From the NCBI RefSeq assembly GCF_014646375.1, contig NZ_BMNI01000001.1:517949-581948 (forward strand): DNA of 64,000 nucleotides. Direction: 5' to 3'. The notes below the pieces were generated by a model. The model worked only from the letters and a program-made list of their open reading frames with translations. It had not been told where the DNA came from and made no database searches. The stretch comes from Nocardioides phosphati. GTDB lineage: Bacteria > Actinomycetota > Actinomycetes > Propionibacteriales > Nocardioidaceae. A program made the position numbers and the translations under genes. Each line of letters begins with the position of its first letter. Position 1 is the stretch's first letter. Of the stretch, positions 15,529 through 24,099 are shown one piece after another.

Positions 15529-16422
15529 GTGCCCGCTTCCCCTCGTGCCCGCCATCTTCCGGGCCGACTTGCCGGTGCCGTCGCGGCAGTCGCAGTGCTT
15601 GTCTCTGGCTGCGCTTCCGCCACGGACGCAGGAGCATCCGCCAAGGCGGGCGACGACGCCGGGTCGAGCGGTCAGAGCGCAGACATGGAACATATCCATG
15701 GCCTTGGCGTGGATCCAGCCGACGGCATGTTGTATGCCGGCTCGCACTACGGGTTGTTCCGGGTGCCGGCTGAGGGCGCAGTGACCCTGGTGTCACCGGT
15801 CCAGGACTTCATGGGCTTCACGGTCGCGGGGCCGGGCCGCTTCCTGGCCAGCGGTCATCCCGGGGAGCACCAGGACGGGCCGTCCTCGGTGGGGTTGATC
15901 GAGTCCACCGATGGCGGGGCGTCCTGGCAGCCGTTGTCGCTGTCCGGCGAGGCCGATTTTCACTCCCTGGAGGTGGTGGACGAGACCGTCTTCGGCCTCA
16001 ACTCGATGACGGGCGCGTTGATGGTCAGCGTCGACGGCCGTGACTGGGAGGCCCGGTCTGCCGAGCCGATGGCGGACTTCGCGGTCGACCCGGAGAACAT
16101 TGACGTCGTCCTCTCCACGACCGAGCAGGGCCCCGCCCGCAGCCAGGACGGCGGGAGGACGTTCCAGTTGTTGTCCGGCGCGCCGCTGCTCGTGCTCGTC
16201 GACTGGGCCACTGACGGCACTCTGCTCGGCCTGGCACCCGATGGAGCCGTGCACGTCAGCACCGACGCCGGCGCCTCATGGGAGGCGCGCGGCCAACTGC
16301 CTGGTGCACCCGAGGCGGTGCACGTCGAGGACGCCGACGCGGTGTACGCCGCCGCGGCCGGGACGGTGTGGGAGTCCGCGGACGGAGGCGACAGCTTCGC
16401 GGAGCGACCCGGCACGTCATGA
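15529..16422 (+). CDS. F510_1955-type beta-propeller lipoprotein
   Basis: 297 residues from GTG 15529. An N-terminal lipoprotein signal is present (AVAVLVSGCAS, lipobox Cys28). The rest is built of BNR/sialidase-like blades with the Asp-box-like motif recurring: SSVGLIESTDGGASW, SQDGGRTF, STDAGASWEA and ESADGGDSF. HIHGLGVDPADGMLYAGSHYGLF marks the family annotated as F510_1955 glycosylhydrolase-like; the predicted product is a surface-exposed propeller, not a proven hydrolase. Its stop overlaps the copCD ATG (ATGA), so the two are one operon behind operator box B. Confidence 0.75.
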   Translation: MPASPRARHLPGRLAGAVAAVAVLVSGCASATDAGASAKAGDDAGSSGQSADMEHIHGLGVDPADGMLYAGSHYGLFRVPAEGAVTLVSPVQDFMGFTVAGPGRFLASGHPGEHQDGPSSVGLIESTDGGASWQPLSLSGEADFHSLEVVDETVFGLNSMTGALMVSVDGRDWEARSAEPMADFAVDPENIDVVLSTTEQGPARSQDGGRTFQLLSGAPLLVLVDWATDGTLLGLAPDGAVHVSTDAGASWEARGQLPGAPEAVHVEDADAVYAAAAGTVWESADGGDSFAERPGTS

Positions 16423-18437
16423 ATCCACGAGCTAGGTTCCGCCGCTTCGGTGCCCTGGTGCTCCTCGCGACTGCGATGCTTCTCGGTCCCGCACCGGCAG
16501 CTCAGGCGCACGCGACGCTTCTCTTTGCGACGCCTACGGTGGAGGGCGCAGTCCCGACGTCTCCCGAGCAGATCCAGCTGGTGTTCGACCAAGCGGTGCG
16601 TCCGGCCGAGTCAGCACTGGAACTGCGGGGCCCGGGCGGGGAACAGGTCGGTCTGGGTGAGGCCGCCTCGGGCGAGGACGGGCGGACGATAACCGCACCG
16701 GTGCTTGAGGAGCTGGCGGTAGGTCAGTACGTCGTGGACTGGACGGCCACAGCGGCGGACGGCGACACGATGACCGGTGAGTTCCGGTTTGCGGTGGGGT
16801 CCAGCGCCGGGCTGGCCCTGGGCGGGGGCGCTCAGCCGCAGGTCGAGGGCTGGGAGTTGTTGACGCTCTTGAGATGGGGCATGTTCGCGGGTCTGACGCT
16901 CTCGCTCGGGGGGTTGGTCGGCGCCCGGCTGACACGACGGACAGCTCTTGCAGGGACGGAGCAGGACGACCCTCGGGCGTTGCTGCGCACGGGTGTCCTA
17001 CTCGGTCTGGTGTCCGCACTGGGTCTAGCAGTCACGCTGCTGGGCGACGGCTCCCTCGTGGCTGGGGCGTCGACTCGGAGCCCGTGGACCTTGGTGGAGT
17101 CGACGGCCGGCAGGGTCGCAGCGGTCGAGGTGCTCAGCTTTGCCGTGGCCGGCGCCGCGATGCTGCTGCGCCGCCACGCGTGGGCGGGTCTCGTCCTGGT
17201 CGCGGTTGCCGGGGCGGAGGGCTTCAGGGCGCATCCTCAGGCCGCCAGTCCGGGCTGGGGGGCGGTACTGATCTTCGTCCACCTGGGTGCCGCCTCGATC
17301 TGGGTCGGCGCGCTGGTGCACGTGGTACGCGTCGGACACTCGCGTCGCAACCGAGAACTTTCGGCCGCGACGGCCGTGGTGGCGTACGCCCGGCTGGCAC
17401 TGGGGCTCTTCGCGCTCGTGCTGGCCACCGGAACGATCAGCGGCCTGCTACTGGCTGGGCCGGCCGGGCTACGAGACACCCTATTCGGAACCACCTACGG
17501 GCGATGGCTGCTGGCGAAGATCACGCTTGTCGTAGTCATCGCCGCCCTGGCCCTGTTGGCGCGCCACCACCTCAAGAGCCGCCCCGCGCTCGCCCAGCCC
17601 GGCAGTACCGCCCGCCTGGAGGTGGTCGGACTGGCCGGAGTGTTGGCCGTGTCAGCGCTGCTGACGTCCTTGTCGCCACCGGTGCTACGGGATGCAGAGC
17701 TACCGTTCCCGCCGCCACCCCTCGGGCCGATCTCTGCTGCTGGCGGGCGTGCTGGGTGGATCGGCGTCGGCGCCACGGCCTCGGAAGGCCAACTACTGGT
17801 TCGCCTGTCCACCCCGGACACAGAAATGTCAGAAGACGCGGTGGACACCAACACCTACGACCTTGACGCCAACCTGACCGCTGCCGGCGACCCGGCATCC
17901 CGTCACCTCCCATTGCGCCGCTGCGGCCCGGGATGCTTCGTCGCAGCCATTGACTGGCAGCGCGGACAGAACACGGTCACATTCAAGGCAGACTCCTCCG
18001 ACTTCCCGGGCGGAACCACCGCGGTCACCGTGGCCTGGCCGCCCCGCCAAGCCCCAGCCCTGTTGCGCCGCACGGTGCGCATCATGGGAGCCATCCCAGA
18101 GCTCACCCTCTACGAGCAAGTCACCAGCAACACCAACACGGGTCTCGGTGATGAGGTCAGGTTGCAGCTGACCGGGCAACAGCTCCTCGACTCCGACCCC
18201 TACGGCTCTGGGGTGGCGCCGACAGTGGTGGTCATTGACCGAGACGACAACGCGGGCGAGACCGTCATGGCTCTGGGCTATCCCGGGGAGGGCACCTACG
18301 TGCGGCTCACCCTGGACCACCATGGCCGGATCACGCGCGAGACGCTGACCGCGCCCAACCACCTGACCACCCGGAGCATCGTCTACCCGGAGGAAAAGCA
18401 CGATCTGCACACGCACGACCCAGGCCCTCGAACGTGA
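16419..18437 (+). CDS. copCD: CopC-CopD fusion copper transport/resistance protein
   Basis: 672 residues from ATG 16419 in a 4-base overlap. After a signal peptide (LLGPAPAAQA) the CopC domain begins with the copper-ligand His in HATLLFATP and continues FDQAVRPAESALELRG and GQYVVDWTATAADGDTMTGEFRFAV. A CopD membrane domain follows (about 150-440) with some eight helices, including VFVHLGAASIW-like IFVHLGAASIWVGALVHVV and TTYGRWLLAKI. The C-terminal 220 residues form an extra extracellular domain with a Cys pair (RRCGPGC). Such fusions import or buffer copper at the cell surface. Co-regulated with the upstream lipoprotein through box B. Confidence 0.85.
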   Translation: MNPRARFRRFGALVLLATAMLLGPAPAAQAHATLLFATPTVEGAVPTSPEQIQLVFDQAVRPAESALELRGPGGEQVGLGEAASGEDGRTITAPVLEELAVGQYVVDWTATAADGDTMTGEFRFAVGSSAGLALGGGAQPQVEGWELLTLLRWGMFAGLTLSLGGLVGARLTRRTALAGTEQDDPRALLRTGVLLGLVSALGLAVTLLGDGSLVAGASTRSPWTLVESTAGRVAAVEVLSFAVAGAAMLLRRHAWAGLVLVAVAGAEGFRAHPQAASPGWGAVLIFVHLGAASIWVGALVHVVRVGHSRRNRELSAATAVVAYARLALGLFALVLATGTISGLLLAGPAGLRDTLFGTTYGRWLLAKITLVVVIAALALLARHHLKSRPALAQPGSTARLEVVGLAGVLAVSALLTSLSPPVLRDAELPFPPPPLGPISAAGGRAGWIGVGATASEGQLLVRLSTPDTEMSEDAVDTNTYDLDANLTAAGDPASRHLPLRRCGPGCFVAAIDWQRGQNTVTFKADSSDFPGGTTAVTVAWPPRQAPALLRRTVRIMGAIPELTLYEQVTSNTNTGLGDEVRLQLTGQQLLDSDPYGSGVAPTVVVIDRDDNAGETVMALGYPGEGTYVRLTLDHHGRITRETLTAPNHLTTRSIVYPEEKHDLHTHDPGPRT

Positions 18438-18468
18438 TGACGGTGGAACCTTGCCGGCAAGCTCTACA

Positions 18469-18487
18469 CTACTAAGTGATCTAGTAG
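18469..18487. promoter_or_regulatory. BlaI/CopY-type operator, box C
   Basis: CTACTA-N7-TAGTAG, a perfect 6-base-arm palindrome, 42 bases upstream of the small membrane protein ATG at 18529. Confidence 0.7.
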
Positions 18488-18528
18488 ATGGTGGCGCGAG
18501 TCCGTGCCGACGATGAAAGGAACCCACG

Positions 18529-18729
18529 ATGGAGCAGCTCTTCTACGCCGTGGCCGTACTGGCGTGCCCAGTGGGCATGGGCCTGATGATGTTCTTCATG
18601 ATGCGTCCGCGCCACACCGCTCCGGCCGCCTCCGGAGGTCAGGACGAGCTCAGCCGACTGCGGGCGGAGGTCGACCAGCTCAAGTCCGTTCAGCGGGACC
18701 GTTCAGCCGCCGACTCGGAGCCCCTGTGA
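18529..18729 (+). CDS. Small membrane protein of copper island
   Basis: 66 residues, ATG 18529 with gaaagga upstream. One membrane helix with sulphur-rich residues (LACPVGMGLMMFFMMRP: one Cys, five Met) followed by a cytoplasmic coiled tail (DELSRLRAEVDQLKSVQ). The Met/Cys cluster suggests copper binding. The stop overlaps the GTG of the next gene (GTGA), which shares the RLRAEV coiled motif, so the two probably associate. Confidence 0.7.
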   Translation: MEQLFYAVAVLACPVGMGLMMFFMMRPRHTAPAASGGQDELSRLRAEVDQLKSVQRDRSAADSEPL

Positions 18730-18989
18730 GCGAGCTGATCATCCCGGGCCTCCTAGCCGTGGCGGCAGTGACCCTCACCTATGTGCTCTGCATCCGCCCG
18801 ATGCGCAACGGGAGGCACTGCGGCATGCCTGGCATGTGCCATCCCGAGAGCACTTCTGACGCTTTCGAGCTGGAGGTCCAGCGCCTCCGCGCCGAGGTGG
18901 CGAGCCTCCACGGCGACCCGAGCGCGAGCCAGCATGCGATCGACGGCTCGACCACTGGAGTGGACCCGACGATCAGGCAGTCCAACTGA
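18726..18989 (+). CDS. Cys/Met/His-rich small membrane protein of copper island
   Basis: 87 residues from GTG 18726. One N-terminal helix (IIPGLLAVAAVTLTYVLC) then a metal-ligand-like stretch, MRNGRHCGMPGMCHPES, with two Cys, three Met and two His, then a coiled segment (ELEVQRLRAEVASLHG). Coupled to the preceding small membrane protein. A copper-sequestering or sensing accessory is likely; no named family is recognised. Confidence 0.7.
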   Translation: MSELIIPGLLAVAAVTLTYVLCIRPMRNGRHCGMPGMCHPESTSDAFELEVQRLRAEVASLHGDPSASQHAIDGSTTGVDPTIRQSN

Positions 18990-19929
18990 CGGGGCAATAG
19001 GCCTCGCTCACGGCCGCGAGGGCCGGGACGGCGGCGAGCGCCAGGGGGAGCGCCAGCACGACAGCGATCCCGGCCGCAGCCGCCATCCCTCGGACGATGC
19101 CGAAGGGCTGGCTCGGCGCGACCAGGCGCCGCACTCGCGCAGCAGCGGTCGACCCGCCGGCCCCTAGCAAGCCGGCCGGAGCCGGTGCGCCGCCCAAGTT
19201 CAGCAGTGCGTGAGCCAGACAACGGCGGTCCGCGGAGCGCGTGGCAACGTCGTCGGCAGCCATCTCCACCAGGCGCGGTACCTGGTCGGCCGCTGCAGCG
19301 AAGAGCGGCACGAAGCTGAACGCGTCCCGTAGGGCGGTCGCAGTGGCAACCACCAGGTCGTGTCGACCACGCAGGTGGGCCCGTTCATGGGCCAGGACCG
19401 CCTCAAGCTCCTCGGCCGCGAGCTGGCCGAGAGCGCCACTGGTGACCACGACCTGACCACCGCGGCCGGGCACGCAGTACGCCGCCGCCTCAGCGTGCTC
19501 CAGTACCAGGATGCCGGTCGCCGGATCAACATGTGTCAGGACGGCAAGACTCAAGCGCTGTACACGTCGAGCCCGGGTCACCCCGATCGCCGTGCGGGCG
19601 ACACACCAAGCGATCCGGCTCGACACCACGACCACGACGCCCAATCCGACCGTCGTGACCAGTGCGTCGGTGGGGGTGGCGTACTGGGCGCGTAGCAGCA
19701 TGGCGCAGGTGTACAGGAACTCGGCGAGGGTGGTGGTCACCAGCATCATGGGCATGGCGGCGCTCAAACCTGCCAGCAGCACAGCCGCAACTGTAGAGGC
19801 GCTCAGCGCCTGCCAGGCGGCGATGCCGGCGCGGGGATAGCGTTCCTGCCAGTGGGCTCGACGAAGGAACCTGGGGCCGATGGTGGCGACAGCCGTGGCG
19901 TACGCAAGGAGCAGCAGCGTGGCGATCAT
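18973..19929 (-). CDS. M56/BlaR1-like membrane metalloprotease
   Basis: 318 residues. Four membrane helices surround a zinc-protease motif HERAHLRGRHD (HExxH) with a downstream Glu in VEMAADDVATR, as in M56 (BlaR1/MecR1) and M48-like proteases. It has no extracellular sensor domain like that of BlaR1, so it is the short actinobacterial form. Its ATG overlaps the stop of the BlaI/CopY repressor (19926-19929). The known pairing predicts that it cleaves the repressor when the signal, here probably copper, is present. It converges on and slightly overlaps the 18726 gene. Confidence 0.8.
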   Translation of the reverse strand: MIATLLLLAYATAVATIGPRFLRRAHWQERYPRAGIAAWQALSASTVAAVLLAGLSAAMPMMLVTTTLAEFLYTCAMLLRAQYATPTDALVTTVGLGVVVVVSSRIAWCVARTAIGVTRARRVQRLSLAVLTHVDPATGILVLEHAEAAAYCVPGRGGQVVVTSGALGQLAAEELEAVLAHERAHLRGRHDLVVATATALRDAFSFVPLFAAAADQVPRLVEMAADDVATRSADRRCLAHALLNLGGAPAPAGLLGAGGSTAAARVRRLVAPSQPFGIVRGMAAAAGIAVVLALPLALAAVPALAAVSEAYCPVSWTA

Positions 19930-20297
19930 GACCCACTCCGATGATCCGCCGTCTGGTCGATGGCGGCCTTGAGCTCGGCCATCTCATCGGCGGAGATGGT
20001 CTCGACGAAGTGCAGCAACGTCGCGGTCCGGTTCCTGGCTGTGCCGAGCACCGCTTCCATCATTTCTGCGGTGTGCTCCTCGCGGCTTTGTATGGTCCGA
20101 TAAGCGTAGGCGCGCCCCTGCCGCTCCCGGCTCAGGAGACCCTTCTTGTGAAGGTTATCCATAACCGTCATCACGGTGGTGTAGGCCAACTTCCGCTCCT
20201 GCTGCAGGTTCACGAGCACCTCGCGCACCAACAGTGGGCGGTCGGCGGCCCATAACCGCTCCATCACCGACGCCTCGAGCTGACCCAACTGCCGCAT
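19926..20297 (-). CDS. BlaI/MecI/CopY-family transcriptional repressor
   Basis: 123 residues from ATG 20297 (MRQLGQLEAS) with agaagg upstream; a longer frame to 20360 exists but would cover the operator. The winged helix is typical: LGQLEASVMERLWAADRPLLV, VREVLVNL, LAYTTVMTVMDNLHKKGLLSRE and RAYAYRTIQSREEHTA. The C-terminal dimerisation helix is LLHFVETISADEMAELKAA. Four palindromes with its expected ACTA/TAGT arms lie at 15311, 15463, 18469 and 20350, covering every transcript of the copper island including its own. Confidence 0.88.
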   Translation of the reverse strand: MRQLGQLEASVMERLWAADRPLLVREVLVNLQQERKLAYTTVMTVMDNLHKKGLLSRERQGRAYAYRTIQSREEHTAEMMEAVLGTARNRTATLLHFVETISADEMAELKAAIDQTADHRSGS

Positions 20298-20349
20298 CCT
20301 GCGCCTTCTTTCGATGATCACTTTCGCCGGAGACCCAGCCTCCCGACTC

Positions 20350-20362
20350 CTATGAATCATAG
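20350..20362. promoter_or_regulatory. BlaI/CopY-type operator, box D (autoregulatory)
   Basis: CTATGaatCATAG palindrome, extending on the minus strand to TACTATGATTCATAGGA. It lies 53 bases upstream of the repressor ATG, consistent with self-repression. Confidence 0.6.
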
Positions 20363-20489
20363 TAGGGAAGGCGGGCTGAGTGCACCGTGACGTCGGTAGA
20401 TCTGCCGCACCGAGGCCGGGGTGAAGAAGCTTCTCCGCATGCTGCGGGGTCCAAGGCGAGCGCCGTTCCGTTCCCGATGCCTGGCGACG

Positions 20490-21707
20490 TCAGACGGTTG
20501 CAGCCCCCCTGTTTGAGGCCAGACCTGCAGCAGCTGCGGCGAGCAGGAGTGCTCCGCCGAGGTAGTAGACGGCCTCGATGCCGTACACGTCCGCGAGGAT
20601 TCCTCCGACCGCGAGGGATAGAAGTCGGCCGCCTTGCCAGAGCACATCCATCAGTGCGAACACGCGACCGCACACATGTTCGGGTGTCTCGCCTTGCAGC
20701 ATGGAGTTGAACGTGACGGCACCGGTGGAGGTGCCGATCCCGTACAGGGCCAGCGCGCCCGCGGCGAACGGCACGGATGCGACCGAGGCAATGGCGAGGT
20801 CGACGACGCCGCGGAGTCCGTAGGGGCCAAACACGAACAAGGGGCGAGCCGGGTTGCGGATGAGCCGGAGCAGCACGAGTGGTCCGAGCGCGGCCCCGAC
20901 CCCGATCGCTCCGATCAGGAGCCCGTACCCACGGCCGCTGACACCGAGATGTTCTTTGGCGAGGACCACCAGCAGGGCACTCGTGGCGCCCGCCGAGAGC
21001 GCGGCGAGACACTGCCCGATCGCCAACGCCCGCAACAGCCGATGGCGCATGAGAACGGCGACCCCTTCGCGGGCCTCGGCAAGTAGATTGCGACGCTGGA
21101 CCTTCTCCGGGTTCCCGGGCACCTGCAGGCCGCGCAGGAGCAGGGCGCTGATCGCATACGAGACAGCGTTGAGGGCGAACGCCGGACCGTATCCCAGCGA
21201 GACGACCAGAAGCCCCGCGAGTGGCGCCAACGCGATCTGAGAGAGGACTGCGGCAGTCCAGATCCCGCTGTTCGCGGCGACCAACGCATCCTTCTCTACC
21301 AGTGCCGGGATGATAGAGGAGGCTGCAGGGTTGAAGAAGACCGCGCCGACAGACATGCCGAACGCGACCGCATATACCCCGACCGGGGCGTCGTGCCACA
21401 CCGCCAGGACGACCGCGAGGACAAGACGGAACAGGTCCGAGCCGACCATCACCCGCACCCGGGGCCACCGGTCCACCAACGGCCCCGCGAACGGCGCGAG
21501 CAGGAGCACCGGCAAGATCTCGGCAACCACGACACCGCTGACCCCGAGCCCGGACCCGGTCAGGTCGTAGATCAGCAGCGCGAGCGCCACGAAGTTGAAC
21601 GTGTCGCCCCACTGCGACACCGTCCGAGCCGACCACAACCGCCGGTACCCAGGATCCGCGAACACGTCGCGGAGTCCTGGTCGCGGCGTGGCATCTTTGG
21701 CGCTCAA
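20490..21707 (-). CDS. Major facilitator superfamily transporter
   Basis: About 405 residues from TTG 21707 (LSAKDATPRPG), with ggaga upstream; longer starts exist to 21785. Twelve-helix MFS layout: YRRLWSARTVSQWGDTFNFV opens helix 1, the loop 2-3 signature is PLVDRWPRVRVMVGSD, and further helices run to LLLAAAAAGLASN. It resembles the MFS_3/enterobactin-exporter-like group (EntS/macrolide efflux type). Last gene of the minus-strand mercury region, about 315 bases beyond ccdA, so operon membership is uncertain. Substrate unknown. Confidence 0.75.
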   Translation of the reverse strand: MSAKDATPRPGLRDVFADPGYRRLWSARTVSQWGDTFNFVALALLIYDLTGSGLGVSGVVVAEILPVLLLAPFAGPLVDRWPRVRVMVGSDLFRLVLAVVLAVWHDAPVGVYAVAFGMSVGAVFFNPAASSIIPALVEKDALVAANSGIWTAAVLSQIALAPLAGLLVVSLGYGPAFALNAVSYAISALLLRGLQVPGNPEKVQRRNLLAEAREGVAVLMRHRLLRALAIGQCLAALSAGATSALLVVLAKEHLGVSGRGYGLLIGAIGVGAALGPLVLLRLIRNPARPLFVFGPYGLRGVVDLAIASVASVPFAAGALALYGIGTSTGAVTFNSMLQGETPEHVCGRVFALMDVLWQGGRLLSLAVGGILADVYGIEAVYYLGGALLLAAAAAGLASNRGAATV

Positions 21708-22022
21708 ATCAGCGTCTCCGTTCTTGATGGGGCGCCCTCCTTGATTACGACCAGGGCACTGCGTGCGATGCCCACCAACGCGCATCGGCCAGTGCCGCAG
21801 CGCGGTGGTTTTCGTATGGCGGGCTCAGGTGGAGCCGAGCGACTCCGGCTCCACCAGGTGACGACGGCGCGGCACGCTGGCGCGAAGATGACGGGGGCGC
21901 CGGCCGAGCGCAGGGCGGTCGGTCCTGGACAATGAGGCGGCGCTGACGAAGCCCAGTGGTGCAGACTCCGACCAAAGCAGACCCGAGGCATCGGGAAACG
22001 GGTTCAATACCCAGACGGCAGC
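21708..22022. other. Gap without a recognisable gene
   Basis: About 315 bases between the CcdA-like gene and the MFS gene. Open frames lack domains. Contains the probable MFS promoter; no clear terminator hairpin with a T-run was found. Confidence 0.35.
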
Positions 22023-22922
22023 TCATTGCGGCCCGTTGCCGTGGGACATGGCGCGAGGTCGCGGCGTACGGGGAGTCCGGGGGCGCGAGGCAAGCAGCGT
22101 GGTGGCGGCGGTCCCAACGAGGATGACGCCGGCTGCGATAACGACGGCGAGTTGGTTGTCGCTCATCCACGAGGAGACCAGCGCGGACAGCGCGGAAACG
22201 CCTCCGTCGGAGGGCCGTGCGGCGCCGAGCAACTGCGGGAGCCAGTAGTAGAGGAGGTAGAGGCCGCTCGATGCGAGCAGCGCACCTGCGATGCGGGAGG
22301 CGTAGGGGGCGATGGCGCGCAGGCTGCGCGCGAGCGCGGTGGCGGTGCCGGCAGCGAGCAGGGCGAGGCTGACCAGCAGCAAAGCGGAGCCGGCGGCGTA
22401 AGCAGTGAACACGGCGATAACGCCGATCCAGGTGGTCGCCGCTGCCTGGGTGACCACGGCGAGCAAGACCGCCAGGGTGCAGGAGGCCGAGGCGATGGCG
22501 TAGCCGGACCCAAAGGCCACCAGTCGCCGGGTGCCGGTGACTTTGGTGGGGTCGGGGTGGCGGCCGGGGAGCCGGAGTGCTGGGTGCCAGCCGGCGAGCA
22601 GCGCGAGGCCGATGAGGGCTAGAGCGGCGCCGAGGGCTGCGGCGATCCAGGGGACGAGGGTGATCACCGAGCGGACACCGACGGTGAGGAGCAACCCGAT
22701 GACGGTGAACGTCGCGGTGAACCCCACGGCCAGGGCAAGCCCGGCGCGCAGTCCGGCCGCGAGACGAGCCACGAGGCCTGCGGTCTCAACGCTGTCGCCG
22801 CGGGTGCCTGTTCCGGTGGCCCCGGAGGTCGCGGTCAGGACAGCCGGGAGCAGTCCGAAGCCACAGGGGTTGACGGGGGCGAGCAATCCGGCGCCAAACG
22901 CAAGCGCGAGAAGGCCGCTCAC
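22023..22922 (-). CDS. ccdA: CcdA/DsbD-like thiol:disulfide membrane reductase
   Basis: 299 residues with about eight membrane helices. The two redox cysteines of the CcdA family are in place: NPCGFGLLP in helix 1 and SASCTLAVLLAV in the fourth. CcdA moves electrons from cytoplasmic thioredoxin to extracellular thioredoxin-like partners. That partner is encoded immediately upstream (stop/start overlap of 4 bases at 22919-22922). Placement in the mercury operon suggests it maintains reduced thiols for Hg(II) handling outside the cell. Confidence 0.85.
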   Translation of the reverse strand: MSGLLALAFGAGLLAPVNPCGFGLLPAVLTATSGATGTGTRGDSVETAGLVARLAAGLRAGLALAVGFTATFTVIGLLLTVGVRSVITLVPWIAAALGAALALIGLALLAGWHPALRLPGRHPDPTKVTGTRRLVAFGSGYAIASASCTLAVLLAVVTQAAATTWIGVIAVFTAYAAGSALLLVSLALLAAGTATALARSLRAIAPYASRIAGALLASSGLYLLYYWLPQLLGAARPSDGGVSALSALVSSWMSDNQLAVVIAAGVILVGTAATTLLASRPRTPRTPRPRAMSHGNGPQ

Positions 22923-23515
22923 TCGACGCCGGCCTTGCTCAGCGCGGAGCGGATCTGGGTGGGGGTGGGGTCCACGCCGCGGTAGACCTCGGTGCCGGAG
23001 GCGTCGAGCACGACCGCGGTGGAGAGCTGGGTGAGCTCGTAGGCACGGGTCAGTGCCGCGTCGGTGTCACGGGCGTAGGCCAGGGTGCCGGCGTCGTTGG
23101 CGGTAAGGAACTCCCGCACGTCCTCGACGGACTCGTTGGGGTCGATGTCCACCGCGACATAGTTCGCGTCGGGGGTGCCTGCCTGGGCTTCAGCAAGAGC
23201 CCGAGCACCCGGCCCGCAAGTCCCGCAGGTCGCAGAGAAGAAGAAGACCACACTGGGCTTGCCGCCAGGTACGGGAACCTCCTCATCGGACAATGTCGAG
23301 GCGGTGAATGCGGTCGCAACCTTGCTGGAGCCAGCGGTCGAGGACGCCGCACCAGGTGCGGGATCCGGCTGGGAGCTGAGCGCGGTGTAGGTGACCGCGA
23401 GCACCAGCAGGGTGACGAGTGCGGCACCCGCGATGGTCAGCCAGCGCCGCCGCAACCCGCCGGCGGGCCCCGGACCGGAGGCCGATGAGGGCGTGGACGT
23501 TGAAGTGGTGGTCAT
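22919..23515 (-). CDS. Membrane-anchored extracytoplasmic thioredoxin-like protein
   Basis: 198 residues from ATG 23515, with caggaga upstream. One N-terminal membrane anchor (WLTIAGAALVTLLVLAVTY) and an extracellular thioredoxin fold with active site FFFSATCGTCGPGARALAE (CxxC). Strand and helix order continue with YVAVDIDPNESVEDVREFL and AVVLDASGTEVYRG. TlpA/ResA-like proteins of this type receive electrons from CcdA, the next gene. Likely reduces extracellular thiols or a metal-binding partner in mercury detoxification. Confidence 0.8.
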   Translation of the reverse strand: MTTTSTSTPSSASGPGPAGGLRRRWLTIAGAALVTLLVLAVTYTALSSQPDPAPGAASSTAGSSKVATAFTASTLSDEEVPVPGGKPSVVFFFSATCGTCGPGARALAEAQAGTPDANYVAVDIDPNESVEDVREFLTANDAGTLAYARDTDAALTRAYELTQLSTAVVLDASGTEVYRGVDPTPTQIRSALSKAGVE

Positions 23516-23567
23516 GGTTGCTTCTCCTGCATCAAGGTCGAGTGAGGTTTCCAAGTGGTTGGTGCGC

Positions 23568-23903
23568 TCAACAGCACCGGTCGCGCGACGGTGGGGTGGT
23601 CGTCGAGCTATGGGCGTCGCGGGTGCGGGAGCGGCGCCGCATCGCCCAGATGCCGACGATGGCGGCACCGGCCAGCAACAGGAGCCCCCCAGTCACGCCA
23701 CCGAGTAAGGCGCCGCTGCCGGCGGTCACGCCGCCGACGACGAGCAGGGGCAGAGCGCAGCAGGCGATGGGCAGCAGGGCCAGGAGCCCGAGCCACCGGC
23801 CGGAGAAGCCCCGTGGCGTTTCCTCCACCGGGGTGTTGGTGACATCGCTCGGGTGCGTGCTGGGGTGCTGTTGGTCGGTGGGCGACGAGATGTGCTGTGT
23901 CAT
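23568..23903 (-). CDS. MerF/MerT-like small Cys-pair membrane protein
   Basis: 111 residues from ATG 23903, preceded by aggagg. A polar N-terminus is followed by two helices. The first contains a vicinal Cys pair (LALLPIACCALPLLVVGG) and the very C-terminus ends in a second pair (RDRCC). Two helices with one Cys pair in helix 1 and one in the cytoplasm is the MerF-type mercuric-ion transporter plan. It lies between merB and the redox pair, which supports mercury import. Sequence identity to MerF is low by eye. Confidence 0.65.
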   Translation of the reverse strand: MTQHISSPTDQQHPSTHPSDVTNTPVEETPRGFSGRWLGLLALLPIACCALPLLVVGGVTAGSGALLGGVTGGLLLLAGAAIVGIWAMRRRSRTRDAHSSTTTPPSRDRCC

Positions 23904-24099
23904 GGGAGTTCCTCCTAGTGGGACGTTCACTGGGTTGGGTGGAGCGGGTGGCGTCATGGCAGCGCCAAGGCGGTCTCCCTGGAGGCCGTGACCGCGAGGC
24001 CGAACACGAGGTGCGCGAGGAAGCCCGCGGGGGTGTGGTGAGCGGGTGTGCCGATGACGAGGGCCTCTGCGGCACCGGTCACGGACGCCTTTGGGGTGT

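Noticed and set aside
16278..16418. A longer N-terminus for the CopC-CopD protein
   Set aside because: The frame upstream of ATG 16419 overlaps the lipoprotein gene, and a signal peptide begins right after 16419.
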